A DNA stretch of 14,395 bases. Origin: an uncultured Oscillospiraceae bacterium (GTDB lineage: Bacteria > Bacillota > Clostridia > Oscillospirales > Acutalibacteraceae). A model generated the notes under the pieces. That model was not told the DNA's origin and did no database searches. It worked only from the letters and a program-made list of their open reading frames with translations. A program made the translations under genes and the position numbers. Numbering within the stretch: the first letter of the stretch is position 1; every line of letters starts with the position of its first letter. Shown one piece after another: positions 7,666 through 13,937 of the stretch. The stretch is from assembly GCA_900546735.1 (NCBI GenBank), contig URDW01000039.1, positions 1-14,395 on the forward strand, written 5' to 3'.

Positions 7666-9103
7666 AGTGTCGCTGCTTCTTAAGGTGGCCTGCATTTTTC
7701 TTGTGGTCGGCGTGGCAGTGCTTAGCCTGGGCTTTGTGCTGGGGCCGAGCGGCTATCTGTATTTTGACCATGGCCTGAAGACCGGCAACAACGTGACCGA
7801 AACATCGATAGACGAGGAGACGGCGCCGTTTAACCAAATCGTATTTGATTATTCTGATTTTGACGAGATCCGTATTGAAACGGGCGACAGCTACAAGGTA
7901 GAGCTCAAGTCGAAAACACCGTATTTTACCCCGAATTACACCGTAAAAGGCGGTGTGCTGACGATCGGCGCTGAGGTGGCGCCCAAGAAAACGGCCGGCC
8001 ATGTGCTGGAAATCACCTCCAACGGCTACGATTCGTCTGCTGTGATCACCGTGCCGGAAAACGCTGCGCTTTCTCTGGTGGACATTCATGAACTGGACAC
8101 GGTGGAAGAATATTTCGGCTACAGCAGCATATTCTTCTCGCGTGCGTATTTAACGCCGAAGGTGACTTTGAACGGTCTGCAGGTCGAGCAGTTCTCTTTT
8201 GCCTGCACGGCAGATCTGCATGTGCAAAACTGCACCGTTTCCAGCCTGACCAGTGAACTGGACAGTTATGCGCAGCTGGATTACCGTGTGAAAAACAGCA
8301 CGGTAAATGAAGCGGTCCTGACGGCAGATACGCAAACGGGCGGCCTTTATCTGCACGGTACGGACAGTGCTTTCACCAGATTGCAGACCGATGTGTCCCA
8401 GGTATCCCTGGAAGGCGGCTCGGTGCAGAGCGCGGATATTTCTGCCGATTCGCTGGACTGTGAAAACGTGCAGTTTACCGATTTGGTCTATGATGTGCAA
8501 TCGGCGCTTCTGACCGGCTGCACGGCGGAAACGATCGACGGCACGGCCGACAATCAAAACAAAGTTTCCTTAAACGGCAGCCGTGCCGACTACGCGCTGG
8601 ATCTGCAGGCCAGTCCGGCCGTGGAAGTGATCGAAAAAACGGTGCCTTATACCGATGCGCTCTATATTTACGGCTACGACACGCAGCAAACGGCGCAGGA
8701 GACGGCGACCGTTAAGGAAGGCGATGAAAACTATACAAATCTTTACACCAATGGCGCCTACATCAGTGAAAATACCGAAGTGCGTACCCTGGCGGACGGC
8801 ACAACGCTCGAAGAACGGTCAGTTGTTGTTTATAAAGAGCGCACGCTGCGCTACTTTGTGCAAAATGGTATAACGTATTATGATGTCGGCACATCCGACA
8901 ATGTGGGCATTTGGAACAGCAACGTCATGACCATGACGCATGATGAATTTGAAGAAACGCTTGCCGATTTCAACACCGGCGGTGTTTATATAGACGGTGC
9001 TCAGGCCGCCGTGGAAACATATACGGCCGAGAGTGGCTCCGGCAACCGTATCCGACTGGTCTGCACCTATTCCAATATTTTACTGAATTTTTCACAGGAG
9101 TGA
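7643..9103 (+). CDS. DUF4097-like anchored surface protein with predicted beta-helix
   Basis: A 486-residue protein. One hydrophobic segment near the N-terminus (about 10-34) serves as signal anchor; the rest is probably outside the membrane. Residues about 60-330 are rich in short alternating strands with Thr, Val, Ser and Asp (for example IVFDYSDFDEIRIETGDSY), the pattern of DUF4097 putative adhesin repeats. The C-terminal 150 residues (from about EKTVPYTDALYIYGY) do not look like the repeat and I do not recognise them. ATG 7643 is chosen over the upstream in-frame GTG 7616 because AAAGGAGG (7629-7636) lies 6 bases before it. Its position after PadR and DUF1700 supports the assignment. The function is unknown; a sensor or shield at the cell surface is inference. 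Confidence 0.8.
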   Translation: MQKMPKIKVSLLLKVACIFLVVGVAVLSLGFVLGPSGYLYFDHGLKTGNNVTETSIDEETAPFNQIVFDYSDFDEIRIETGDSYKVELKSKTPYFTPNYTVKGGVLTIGAEVAPKKTAGHVLEITSNGYDSSAVITVPENAALSLVDIHELDTVEEYFGYSSIFFSRAYLTPKVTLNGLQVEQFSFACTADLHVQNCTVSSLTSELDSYAQLDYRVKNSTVNEAVLTADTQTGGLYLHGTDSAFTRLQTDVSQVSLEGGSVQSADISADSLDCENVQFTDLVYDVQSALLTGCTAETIDGTADNQNKVSLNGSRADYALDLQASPAVEVIEKTVPYTDALYIYGYDTQQTAQETATVKEGDENYTNLYTNGAYISENTEVRTLADGTTLEERSVVVYKERTLRYFVQNGITYYDVGTSDNVGIWNSNVMTMTHDEFEETLADFNTGGVYIDGAQAAVETYTAESGSGNRIRLVCTYSNILLNFSQE

Positions 9104-9108
9104 GAACC

Positions 9109-9951
9109 ATGACGATGAATATTCTGGTGACTTTGGATTCCAACTATGTGCCGCCGCTTTGCACGATGCTGCAAACGCTGCTCGCGGCGCATCCGCGCCG
9201 TCAGATGCGTATTTTTGTGGCGCATTCCTCTTTGACAGAGCGTGACTTTGCTGTTATCCGCCGTGTCTGCGCCGGCCATCCGGCGGAGGTAGTGCCGGTG
9301 TTTTTGAAAGATGACTTTTTTGAAAATGCACCGCGCTGCGGCCGTATCACCAAAGAAACGTATTACCGCCTGTTTGCGCCGGTCTACCTGCCGGAGGATG
9401 TGGAGCGCGTGCTCTACATAGACCCGGACACGATCGTGCTCAATCCGCTGGATGCGTTTTACGACCTGGATTTCGGCGAGGCTGTGTTTGCCGGGGCAGG
9501 GCACCTTGGCCGGTTTCTGACCAGCTTCAACCGCACCCGGCTGCACATGAAGCGCACAAAAGCATACCTGAACGCCGGTGTTTTGCTGATGAATATTGCG
9601 GCCCTGCGCGAAACGTTCAACGCGGCAGACATTTATAATTTCATCCGCAAAAACGAAAGAATTTTGTGGCAGGCCGACCAGGATGTGATCAACGGTCTTT
9701 ACGACGGCCGCATTATCGTGCTCGACGGCAATGTCATCAATCTGGACGAAAGGCTGTTCACCCGCGTGCGCCTGGCGTGCGGCGGCGATCTGCACCGTGC
9801 GCTGGCGCTTGTGGAAACAGGCACCATGATCGTGCATTTTGACGGCAAATACAAGCCGTGGAAGCCCGGTTACCGCGGCTATCTGAACCGCTATTATCCG
9901 TATGAGACATATAATGCAGCGTGTACGCACCGCGCGGGGGTGGCGTTTTGA
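9109..9951 (+). CDS. Family GT8 glycosyltransferase
   Basis: A 280-residue retaining glycosyltransferase with the GT-A fold. TYYRLFAPVYLP (84-95) and RVLYIDPDTIV (100-110) contain the metal-binding DxD as DPD (105-107). AYLNAGVLLMNI (152-163), QADQDVIN (188-195) and HFDGKYKPW (243-251) are further GT8 hallmarks, the last holding the His that also ligates metal. GT8 enzymes transfer glucose or galactose from UDP-sugars to lipopolysaccharide, teichoic acid or glycoprotein acceptors; the acceptor here is unknown. The start is ATG 9109, with AGGAG 8 bases upstream (9096-9100); ATG 9115 is a possible alternative. It follows the DUF4097 stop by 5 bases and overlaps the next gene by one, so it belongs to the PadR operon. 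Confidence 0.93.
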   Translation: MTMNILVTLDSNYVPPLCTMLQTLLAAHPRRQMRIFVAHSSLTERDFAVIRRVCAGHPAEVVPVFLKDDFFENAPRCGRITKETYYRLFAPVYLPEDVERVLYIDPDTIVLNPLDAFYDLDFGEAVFAGAGHLGRFLTSFNRTRLHMKRTKAYLNAGVLLMNIAALRETFNAADIYNFIRKNERILWQADQDVINGLYDGRIIVLDGNVINLDERLFTRVRLACGGDLHRALALVETGTMIVHFDGKYKPWKPGYRGYLNRYYPYETYNAACTHRAGVAF

Positions 9952-10664
9952 TGGAAAAAGTCAAATCGTATTTAGCCCGGATCCCCAAAACGGCCTACAT
10001 CAGCGCCGCCATCTGCGTAGCCGCGTTTGCTGCCGTTTTGATCATTGCTTACTGCACGCTCGGCAAGCAGCTGACCCAGCTGATCGAAACGCCGTCTGTC
10101 TTTAAGGCATGGCTTGACCAGTACAACGGCTACAGCCAGGTCGTTTTTGTGGCCATCCGCGCGTTCCAGACCGTGCTCAAGGTCATTCCGGCTGAACCGC
10201 TGGAGATCGGCTCCGGCTATGCGTTCGGCACGTTCGGCGGTCTTTTGTGGTGCTCGGTCGGCTCACTGCTCGGCTCGCTGGTGATTTTGGCACTGACACG
10301 TCTGTTCGGCGCACGCTTTGTATACAAGCTGGTGCCGCAAAAAGAAATTGACGCGCTGCCTATTTTTGCGGATCAGAAAAAATGGATGCTGTTTGTTTTC
10401 ATCTTTTATCTGATTCCGGGCACGCCGAAAGATATTATGACATACGCTGCAGGTCTGACAAAAATCAATTTGTTTCATTTTCTTCTGATCACAACCCTCG
10501 CGCGCATGCCCTCCATCATCACGTCCACGTTTTGCGGCGCCGCGCTCGGCGAAGACAACAAGCTCCTGGCGCTTGGGGTGTTTCTGGCCACGGCTGCCCT
10601 CAGCGGACTGTGCGTTTGGATCTACAAAAAATATTCGGCCAAAGAAAAATCACCTGCAAAATGA
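9951..10664 (+). CDS. TVP38/TMEM64 (VTT-domain) family membrane protein
   Basis: A 237-residue integral membrane protein of the VTT/SNARE-associated superfamily, which also includes DedA. An N-terminal hydrophobic helix (about 16-36) is followed by the conserved region IPAEPLEIGSGYAFGTFGG (79-97) with glycine-rich membrane segments (98-120), then FYLIPGTPKDIMTYAAGLT (152-170), the family signature with its Pro, Asp and Gly, and two more hydrophobic segments. Relatives are lipid scramblases or carriers, and DedA proteins recycle undecaprenyl phosphate; a lipid-transport role here is inference. ATG 9951 overlaps the GT8 stop by one base and has a G-rich ribosome site about 8 bases upstream. It is the last gene of the PadR operon. 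Confidence 0.92.
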   Translation: MEKVKSYLARIPKTAYISAAICVAAFAAVLIIAYCTLGKQLTQLIETPSVFKAWLDQYNGYSQVVFVAIRAFQTVLKVIPAEPLEIGSGYAFGTFGGLLWCSVGSLLGSLVILALTRLFGARFVYKLVPQKEIDALPIFADQKKWMLFVFIFYLIPGTPKDIMTYAAGLTKINLFHFLLITTLARMPSIITSTFCGAALGEDNKLLALGVFLATAALSGLCVWIYKKYSAKEKSPAK

Positions 10665-10668
10665 TTTG

Positions 10669-10697
10669 TACCCCAAAGGCTCTTGTCCTTTGGGGTA
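10669..10697. terminator. Hairpin between convergent genes, likely bidirectional terminator
   Basis: A perfect 11-bp stem (TACCCCAAAGG / CCTTTGGGGTA) with a 7-base loop lies between the stop codons of the VTT gene (plus) and the sirtuin gene (minus). The T-runs on either side are weak, so termination strength is uncertain. Confidence 0.7.
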
Positions 10698-10713
10698 TAT
10701 TGCTGCAGCGCGT

Positions 10714-11559
10714 TTAAAGTTGTTCCAGCACCTCGCCAATATCGGCGTTGATGCACATGCTTTGGTGCTCGATTTCTTTCGGGCAGGATGCCTGGCCGTA
10801 GTTGATGCAGGCATAGCGCGCCTGTGCGTTGCCAAGGACCTGCTGCCAAAAGTTGAATTTAATGATGCCGGGCGTGTTCATGCCAACGCCCAGTTCCAGG
10901 TACAGCACCGGCATGTTCTGGTGGCGGCGCACAAAGTCGTCGTACCGGCCGGCAGCGCGGTACCAGCCGTCGTCCTGCACGAACGTGTTATCGGCGCGCA
11001 GGTTCATCGTCATTGATCCGCCGCAGACGGGGCAGCGCGGCACGAGCGAGGTGGGTATACGCATGCTTTTTTGCGCCTTTACCATCTGCCGCACCACTTC
11101 TTCGTTGTCATAGGTCTTGTTGTGGCAGGGCTTTGCACACTGCCAAAGGCCGTAGTCCCCCTGGGTGTAAAACAGGCGCTTTTTATCAAAGCCGGCTTTT
11201 TGAAAGCAGTGGTCCACATTCGTGGTCAAAACAAAGCAGTCCTTGTCTTTCACCAGCTCCAAAAGCGTTTCGTAAACCGGCTTTGGGGCGTTTTGGTAGC
11301 GGTTGATGAAAATGTAGCGGCTCCAGTACGCCCAGTATTCCTCCTGCGTTTCGTAGGGGTAGAAGCCGCCGGCGTACATGTCGTGAAAACCGTATTTTGC
11401 CTCAAAATCGGCAAAGTGTTTGTGAAAGCGTTCGCCGCTGTAGGTGAATCCGGCCGAGGTCGAAAGCCCGGCGCCGGCGCCGATCAAAACGGCGTCAGCT
11501 TCCTCCAGCAGTGTTTGCAGTCGGCATACGCGGCTTTGTGTTTTCGTCTGTGTGTTCAC
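10714..11559 (-). CDS. Class M sirtuin (SirTM), probable protein ADP-ribosyltransferase
   Basis: A 281-residue SIR2-fold protein. The NAD-binding start is VLIGAGAGLSTSAGF (24-38). FTYSGERFHKHFADFEAKYG (38-57), DMYAGGFYP (60-68) and EEYWAYWSRYIFINRY (73-88) are typical of class M sirtuins. TTNVDH (112-117) stands for the usual TQNID. The catalytic His is replaced by Gln133 (YTQGDYG), with Asn114 nineteen residues before it, the Asn-Gln pair I recall as needed in Streptococcus SirTM. Cys141, Cys145, Cys176 and Cys179 could form the zinc ribbon. Known members ADP-ribosylate a lipoylated GcvH-like protein and are paired with a macrodomain, in oxidative-stress settings. The start is GTG 11559, overlapping the macrodomain stop as GTGA. 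No GcvH-L or lipoate ligase gene is in the window. Confidence 0.92.
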   Translation of the reverse strand: MNTQTKTQSRVCRLQTLLEEADAVLIGAGAGLSTSAGFTYSGERFHKHFADFEAKYGFHDMYAGGFYPYETQEEYWAYWSRYIFINRYQNAPKPVYETLLELVKDKDCFVLTTNVDHCFQKAGFDKKRLFYTQGDYGLWQCAKPCHNKTYDNEEVVRQMVKAQKSMRIPTSLVPRCPVCGGSMTMNLRADNTFVQDDGWYRAAGRYDDFVRRHQNMPVLYLELGVGMNTPGIIKFNFWQQVLGNAQARYACINYGQASCPKEIEHQSMCINADIGEVLEQL

Positions 11560-12344
11560 GCTTTCACCCCCAGTAGCTTTTGGTAAATGGCAAGGTTCGT
11601 GTCTTTGAACACGTTAAAAATTACGCGCATTTGTGTGTCGTGCTCGTTTAAAAATGCCTGCACGGTCTTTACCGCGATCTCGGCGGCCGGTTCGTTTGGA
11701 AAATGAAATTCGCCGGTGGAGATGCAGCAAAAAGCAACGCTTTTGCAGCCGTTTTTTGCCGCCAGTTCCAGGCAGGAGCGGTAGCAGCCGGCCAGAAGTG
11801 CGCTGTCTTTTTCGGTCACGCGCCCGTGGATGATCGGCCCCACGGTATGCAAAATGTATTTGCTCGGCAGGTTGAATGCCGGTGTGATCTTGGCACGCCC
11901 TGCCGGTTCCTCGTGCCCCTGCCGGGTCATGATGTCGTTGCACAAAAGCCGCAGCTGGATGCCGCTTCTCGAGTGCACGATGTTGTCGATACAGCTGTGC
12001 AGCGGGCAAAAACAGCCAAGCATCTGGCTGTTGGCGGCGTTGACGATGGCGTCTGCTTTTAAAGTCGTCATGTCTCCCTGCCACAGCACCAGGCGTTCAT
12101 CGGCCGGAACACTTGGCAGACAGCCGCTGTCTACCACACCGCGCCGGTCGCGCTCGATTTGCAGGTATTCGTCCTGAATCTTTAAAAATTCCGGGCTGAC
12201 GGGGCGGGGCATGCGCACATTCATCAAGGCGCGCAGCAAATCGCTTTGTGCCTGTTCGCTTTTTGGTATCTCGATCGCTGCGCATTCTGCACGTTCGCTT
12301 TGCAGCGCACGGATCAGGTATAGCCGCCGTTCAGATTGGGTCAT
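11556..12344 (-). CDS. SirTM-linked zinc macrodomain protein, probable ADP-ribosyl hydrolase
   Basis: A 262-residue macrodomain protein. A helical N-terminal extension (about 1-80) precedes the macrodomain (about 84-255): LVLWQGDMTTLKADAIVNAAN (85-105), then MLGCFCPLHSCIDN (108-121) with the Cx4HxC zinc-binding pattern (Cys111, His116, Cys118) characteristic of the sirtuin-linked zinc macrodomains. CISTGEFHFPNEPAA (207-221) is the second ADP-ribose loop. These enzymes remove the ADP-ribose that SirTM attaches, so the two genes form a write-erase pair; the 4-base overlap supports joint expression. The start is ATG 12344, with AAGGAGG 8 bases upstream; the longer reading frame up to 12476 has no ribosome site and would run through the promoter region. 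Confidence 0.93.
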   Translation of the reverse strand: MTQSERRLYLIRALQSERAECAAIEIPKSEQAQSDLLRALMNVRMPRPVSPEFLKIQDEYLQIERDRRGVVDSGCLPSVPADERLVLWQGDMTTLKADAIVNAANSQMLGCFCPLHSCIDNIVHSRSGIQLRLLCNDIMTRQGHEEPAGRAKITPAFNLPSKYILHTVGPIIHGRVTEKDSALLAGCYRSCLELAAKNGCKSVAFCCISTGEFHFPNEPAAEIAVKTVQAFLNEHDTQMRVIFNVFKDTNLAIYQKLLGVKA

Positions 12345-12417
12345 TTTGCTGCCCTCCTTTATAATATACAGGGAAAGAATCAAACGCAGGGTCGATCGCA
12401 GTATATGCTCTGCTATT

Positions 12418-12446
12418 AGAATATACGATTTGGCTCTTACTGAAAA
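12418..12446 (-). promoter_or_regulatory. Candidate promoter of the macrodomain-SirTM operon
   Basis: On the minus strand TTTTCA (12446-12441), 17 bases and TATTCT (12423-12418) form a moderate sigma-A promoter, four of six matches in each box. It sits 4 bases from the composite element at 12451, exactly as the reductase promoter does from its own copy. The leader would be about 67 bases. Confidence 0.6.
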
Positions 12447-12450
12447 GAGG

Positions 12451-12486
12451 GCACAAATTTGTGCTGTGGTTTCCAAAAGAAACTAT
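12451..12486. promoter_or_regulatory. Composite operator copy 1 (upstream of macrodomain-SirTM)
   Basis: The perfect 14-bp palindrome GCACAAATTTGTGC (12451-12464) is followed by the dyad TGGTTTC-N5-GAAACTA (12467-12485). The two centres are about 18.5 bases apart, near two helical turns. The same composite recurs at 13276-13312, with 29 of 37 aligned columns identical, and the second dyad recurs at 13450. It lies directly upstream of the -35 box, a position suited to an activator. HxlR is the candidate binder of the TAGTTTC-type dyad; the binder of the GCACA palindrome is unknown. Confidence 0.75.
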
Positions 12487-12500
12487 GGCCTCCTGCGCAT

Positions 12501-12531
12501 AAATAACAGGCCGCCCATCGGACGGCCCTGT
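12501..12531 (-). terminator. Rho-independent terminator of the NAD(P)-binding protein gene
   Basis: On the minus strand ACAGG-G-CCGTCC pairs with GGGCGG-CCTGT (11 pairs, one bulged G, one G-T pair) around the loop GAT, followed by TTATTT. It begins 9 bases after the stop of the reductase gene and separates it from the macrodomain promoter. Confidence 0.85.
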
Positions 12532-12540
12532 GCAAAACGG

Positions 12541-13170
12541 TCAGTCGGCTACAACGCTGATGCGCTGACGGATATGGCTGCCGTTTACGGCTTCATCTAC
12601 CATGGCAATCGCATAGTCGGCGTAGCTGATCACACTTTCGCCCTTGGCATTCAGGGTCAGTTCTTCACCGCCCAGAATATATTTGCCGGTGCGTTCGCCG
12701 TCGGCGCGAAAGTCAGCGGCCGGGCTGATATAGGTCCATTTTACGTCGCTTCTGCGGCGCAGTTCACCCAGCGCCTTGGCCATTGCCGCGGCCAGCGGCT
12801 TGAAGGCATCCGGGAATGTCGGCGTGTCAGACAGGCAGGCAGTATGTTCTTTGTCTACATACAGGCTGCCGGCGCCGCCGACGACCAGCAGGCGGGTCTC
12901 ACTGCCGGACAGTGCATCGCACAGGTGCGCAAGCGATGTGCTGTGCTGAGGCAGTGTCTCTTCCGTCCAGGCGCCGAACGCGTCAATCACCACGTCAAAG
13001 TCTTTCAGATCCTCCGCGGTCAGGTCGAACAGGTCTTTTTGCAGCACTTTTTGCGCTGCGGTTTGGTTTTCGCCGCGCACAACAGCGGTTACGTCCAGAC
13101 CCCTGTTCACAGCTTCCTTTACGATCCGTTTACCGGCTTTGCCATTTGCACAAATTACGGCAATTTTCAT
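12541..13170 (-). CDS. NAD(P)-binding (NmrA/BVR-B-like) reductase-type protein
   Basis: A 209-residue Rossmann-fold protein. The dinucleotide loop is MKIAVICANGKAGKRIVKEA (1-20; the GKAG turn is at 10-13), and TAVVRGE (28-34) places Arg32 where NADP-preferring members bind phosphate. DVVIDAFGAW (59-68) and RLLVVGGAGSLYVD (92-105) match atypical short-chain dehydrogenases of the NmrA/BVR-B/YwnB group, which reduce quinones or flavins or act as redox sensors. The exact substrate is unknown. AAGGAGG (plus-strand 13179-13185) lies 8 bases before ATG. It is divergent from the HxlR regulator, a pairing usual for HxlR-controlled detoxification reductases, and has its own promoter and terminator. Confidence 0.9.
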   Translation of the reverse strand: MKIAVICANGKAGKRIVKEAVNRGLDVTAVVRGENQTAAQKVLQKDLFDLTAEDLKDFDVVIDAFGAWTEETLPQHSTSLAHLCDALSGSETRLLVVGGAGSLYVDKEHTACLSDTPTFPDAFKPLAAAMAKALGELRRRSDVKWTYISPAADFRADGERTGKYILGGEELTLNAKGESVISYADYAIAMVDEAVNGSHIRQRISVVAD

Positions 13171-13242
13171 TTTAAGTTCCTCCTTGAAAGTTAAATTTGT
13201 TTTTTGGGCTTTGGAGCGGCCGTCTCCTCAGCTCTTGTCTGC

Positions 13243-13271
13243 ATTATAGTCTGAAAAGTGTCGGCTGTAAA
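13243..13271 (-). promoter_or_regulatory. Sigma-A promoter of the NAD(P)-binding protein gene
   Basis: On the minus strand TTTACA (13271-13266), a 17-base spacer and TATAAT (13248-13243) form a near-consensus promoter. Start would be near 13236, giving a leader of about 66 bases. Confidence 0.88.
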
Positions 13272-13275
13272 GTAA

Positions 13276-13312
13276 GCACAATAATGTGCTGTAGTTACTA
13301 AATAGAAACTAT
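13276..13312. promoter_or_regulatory. Composite operator copy 2 (upstream of the NAD(P)-binding protein gene)
   Basis: GCACA-N4-TGTGC (13276-13289) is followed by TAGTTACT-N4-AGAAACTA (13292-13311, one mismatch between arms). Relative to copy 1 at 12451-12486, 29 of 37 aligned columns are identical and there is one single-base gap. It ends 4 bases from the -35 box, with dyad centres near -46 and -65 of the predicted start. It sits between the reductase gene and the divergent hxlR-type gene, so HxlR is the likely ligand of the second dyad. Confidence 0.78.
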
Positions 13313-13415
13313 TAGGCGGTAACCCTTAGGTGACTTTTGCGCAGCTGTGCGGCTTTCCGCCGTATAAACGCAGAAAAAATTTTTTGAAAATTTGTGTTTT
13401 GCTGTTGTCCGTTGG

Positions 13416-13444
13416 TTGTCTGCTGGCAACAAACGTGCTATAAT
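13416..13444 (+). promoter_or_regulatory. Promoter of the HxlR-family gene
   Basis: TTGTCT (13416-13421), 17 bases and TATAAT (13439-13444) form a sigma-A promoter with start near 13451. The stretch 13313-13415 between this promoter and composite operator 2 shows nothing I can assign. Confidence 0.8.
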
Positions 13445-13449
13445 TACAT

Positions 13450-13468
13450 TGGTTTCAATTTGAAACTA
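13450..13468. promoter_or_regulatory. Dyad at the hxlR-type transcription start, probable autorepression site
   Basis: TGGTTTC-AATTT-GAAACTA has the same arms and spacing as the second dyad of composite operator 1 (TGGTTTC-CAAAA-GAAACTA). The inner GTTTCAA/TTGAAAC arms are perfect around one T. It covers the predicted start of transcription, a position that would block initiation. Unlike the other two copies it has no GCACA palindrome beside it. Confidence 0.75.
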
Positions 13469-13487
13469 AAGATATGGAGGTTTTCTT

Positions 13488-13823
13488 ATGTCTGAACAAA
13501 AATCATCCGCGCCGCTGCCGGCCTGTCCGGTGGAGACCACGCTGGCCCTGATCGGCGACAAGTGGAAAGTGCTGATCCTGCGCGACCTGATGCCCGGTAA
13601 AAAACGTTTCGGCGAGCTGAAAAAATCGATCGGCACCGTTTCGCAGAAGGTGCTGACGGCACAGCTGCGCGACATGGAGGCAAACGGCCTTTTGACCCGC
13701 ACGGTGTATGCTGAGGTGCCGCCGCGGGTCGAATATGAATTGACTGAACTGGGGCGAAGCCTGCAACCGATACTGGATGCCATGCGGAACTGGGGAGAAT
13801 GGTACAAGACTTTGCAGAAATAA
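13488..13823 (+). CDS. HxlR family transcriptional regulator
   Basis: A 111-residue winged-helix regulator. ACPVETTLALIGDKWKVLIL (12-31), KRFGELKKSIGTVSQKVLT (39-57) and the wing PPRVEYELTELG (78-89) identify the HxlR family. Cys13 in the CPVE motif is the only cysteine and matches the conserved N-terminal Cys that senses quinones, aldehydes or disulfide stress in family members such as YodB and HxlR. GGAGG (13476-13480) lies 7 bases before ATG. It is divergent from the reductase gene, and a dyad lies on its own start of transcription. The same dyad occurs upstream of the reductase and of the macrodomain-SirTM operon, so these three units probably form its local regulon; activation of the two remote promoters is inference from the sites' positions. 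Confidence 0.95.
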   Translation: MSEQKSSAPLPACPVETTLALIGDKWKVLILRDLMPGKKRFGELKKSIGTVSQKVLTAQLRDMEANGLLTRTVYAEVPPRVEYELTELGRSLQPILDAMRNWGEWYKTLQK

Positions 13824-13824
13824 C

Positions 13825-13848
13825 AAAAGCACCTTAAAGGTGCTTTTT
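13825..13848 (+). terminator. Rho-independent terminator of the HxlR-family gene
   Basis: AAAAGCACCT and AGGTGCTTTT form a 10-bp stem around a 3-base TAA loop, ending in five T. It starts directly after the stop codon. Confidence 0.88.
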
Positions 13849-13888
13849 GCTTTTCAAGTGCATTTGCGAAAAAAGCTGTTCGTTTTTC

Positions 13889-13917
13889 TTGCGCATTGGA
13901 CGGCAATGCGCTATACT
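13889..13917 (+). promoter_or_regulatory. Promoter with a dyad filling its spacer, upstream of the GH28-like gene
   Basis: TTGCGC (13889-13894), 17 bases and TATACT (13912-13917) make a sigma-A promoter. GCGCATTG (13891-13898) and CAATGCGC (13904-13911) are perfect 8-bp arms around GACGG and cover the spacer and part of the -35 box. This is a typical repressor site; no T-run follows, so it is not a terminator. The predicted leader is only about 14 bases. Confidence 0.75.
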
Positions 13918-13937
13918 GGCCGAAAGGGGGCTTGTCT

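Noticed and set aside
10573..11586. Plus-strand frames over the sirtuin gene
   Set aside because: They are shadows: the minus strand encodes the full sirtuin motif set.
12366..12400. TATATT/TATAAA just before the macrodomain gene as its -10 box
   Set aside because: Transcription would start inside or after the ribosome site; the promoter at 12418-12446 fits better with the composite operator.
12211..13194. Plus-strand open frame (327 codons) across the reductase and macrodomain start
   Set aside because: It runs antisense to two well-supported genes and through a terminator and two operator or promoter regions; it has no ribosome site.
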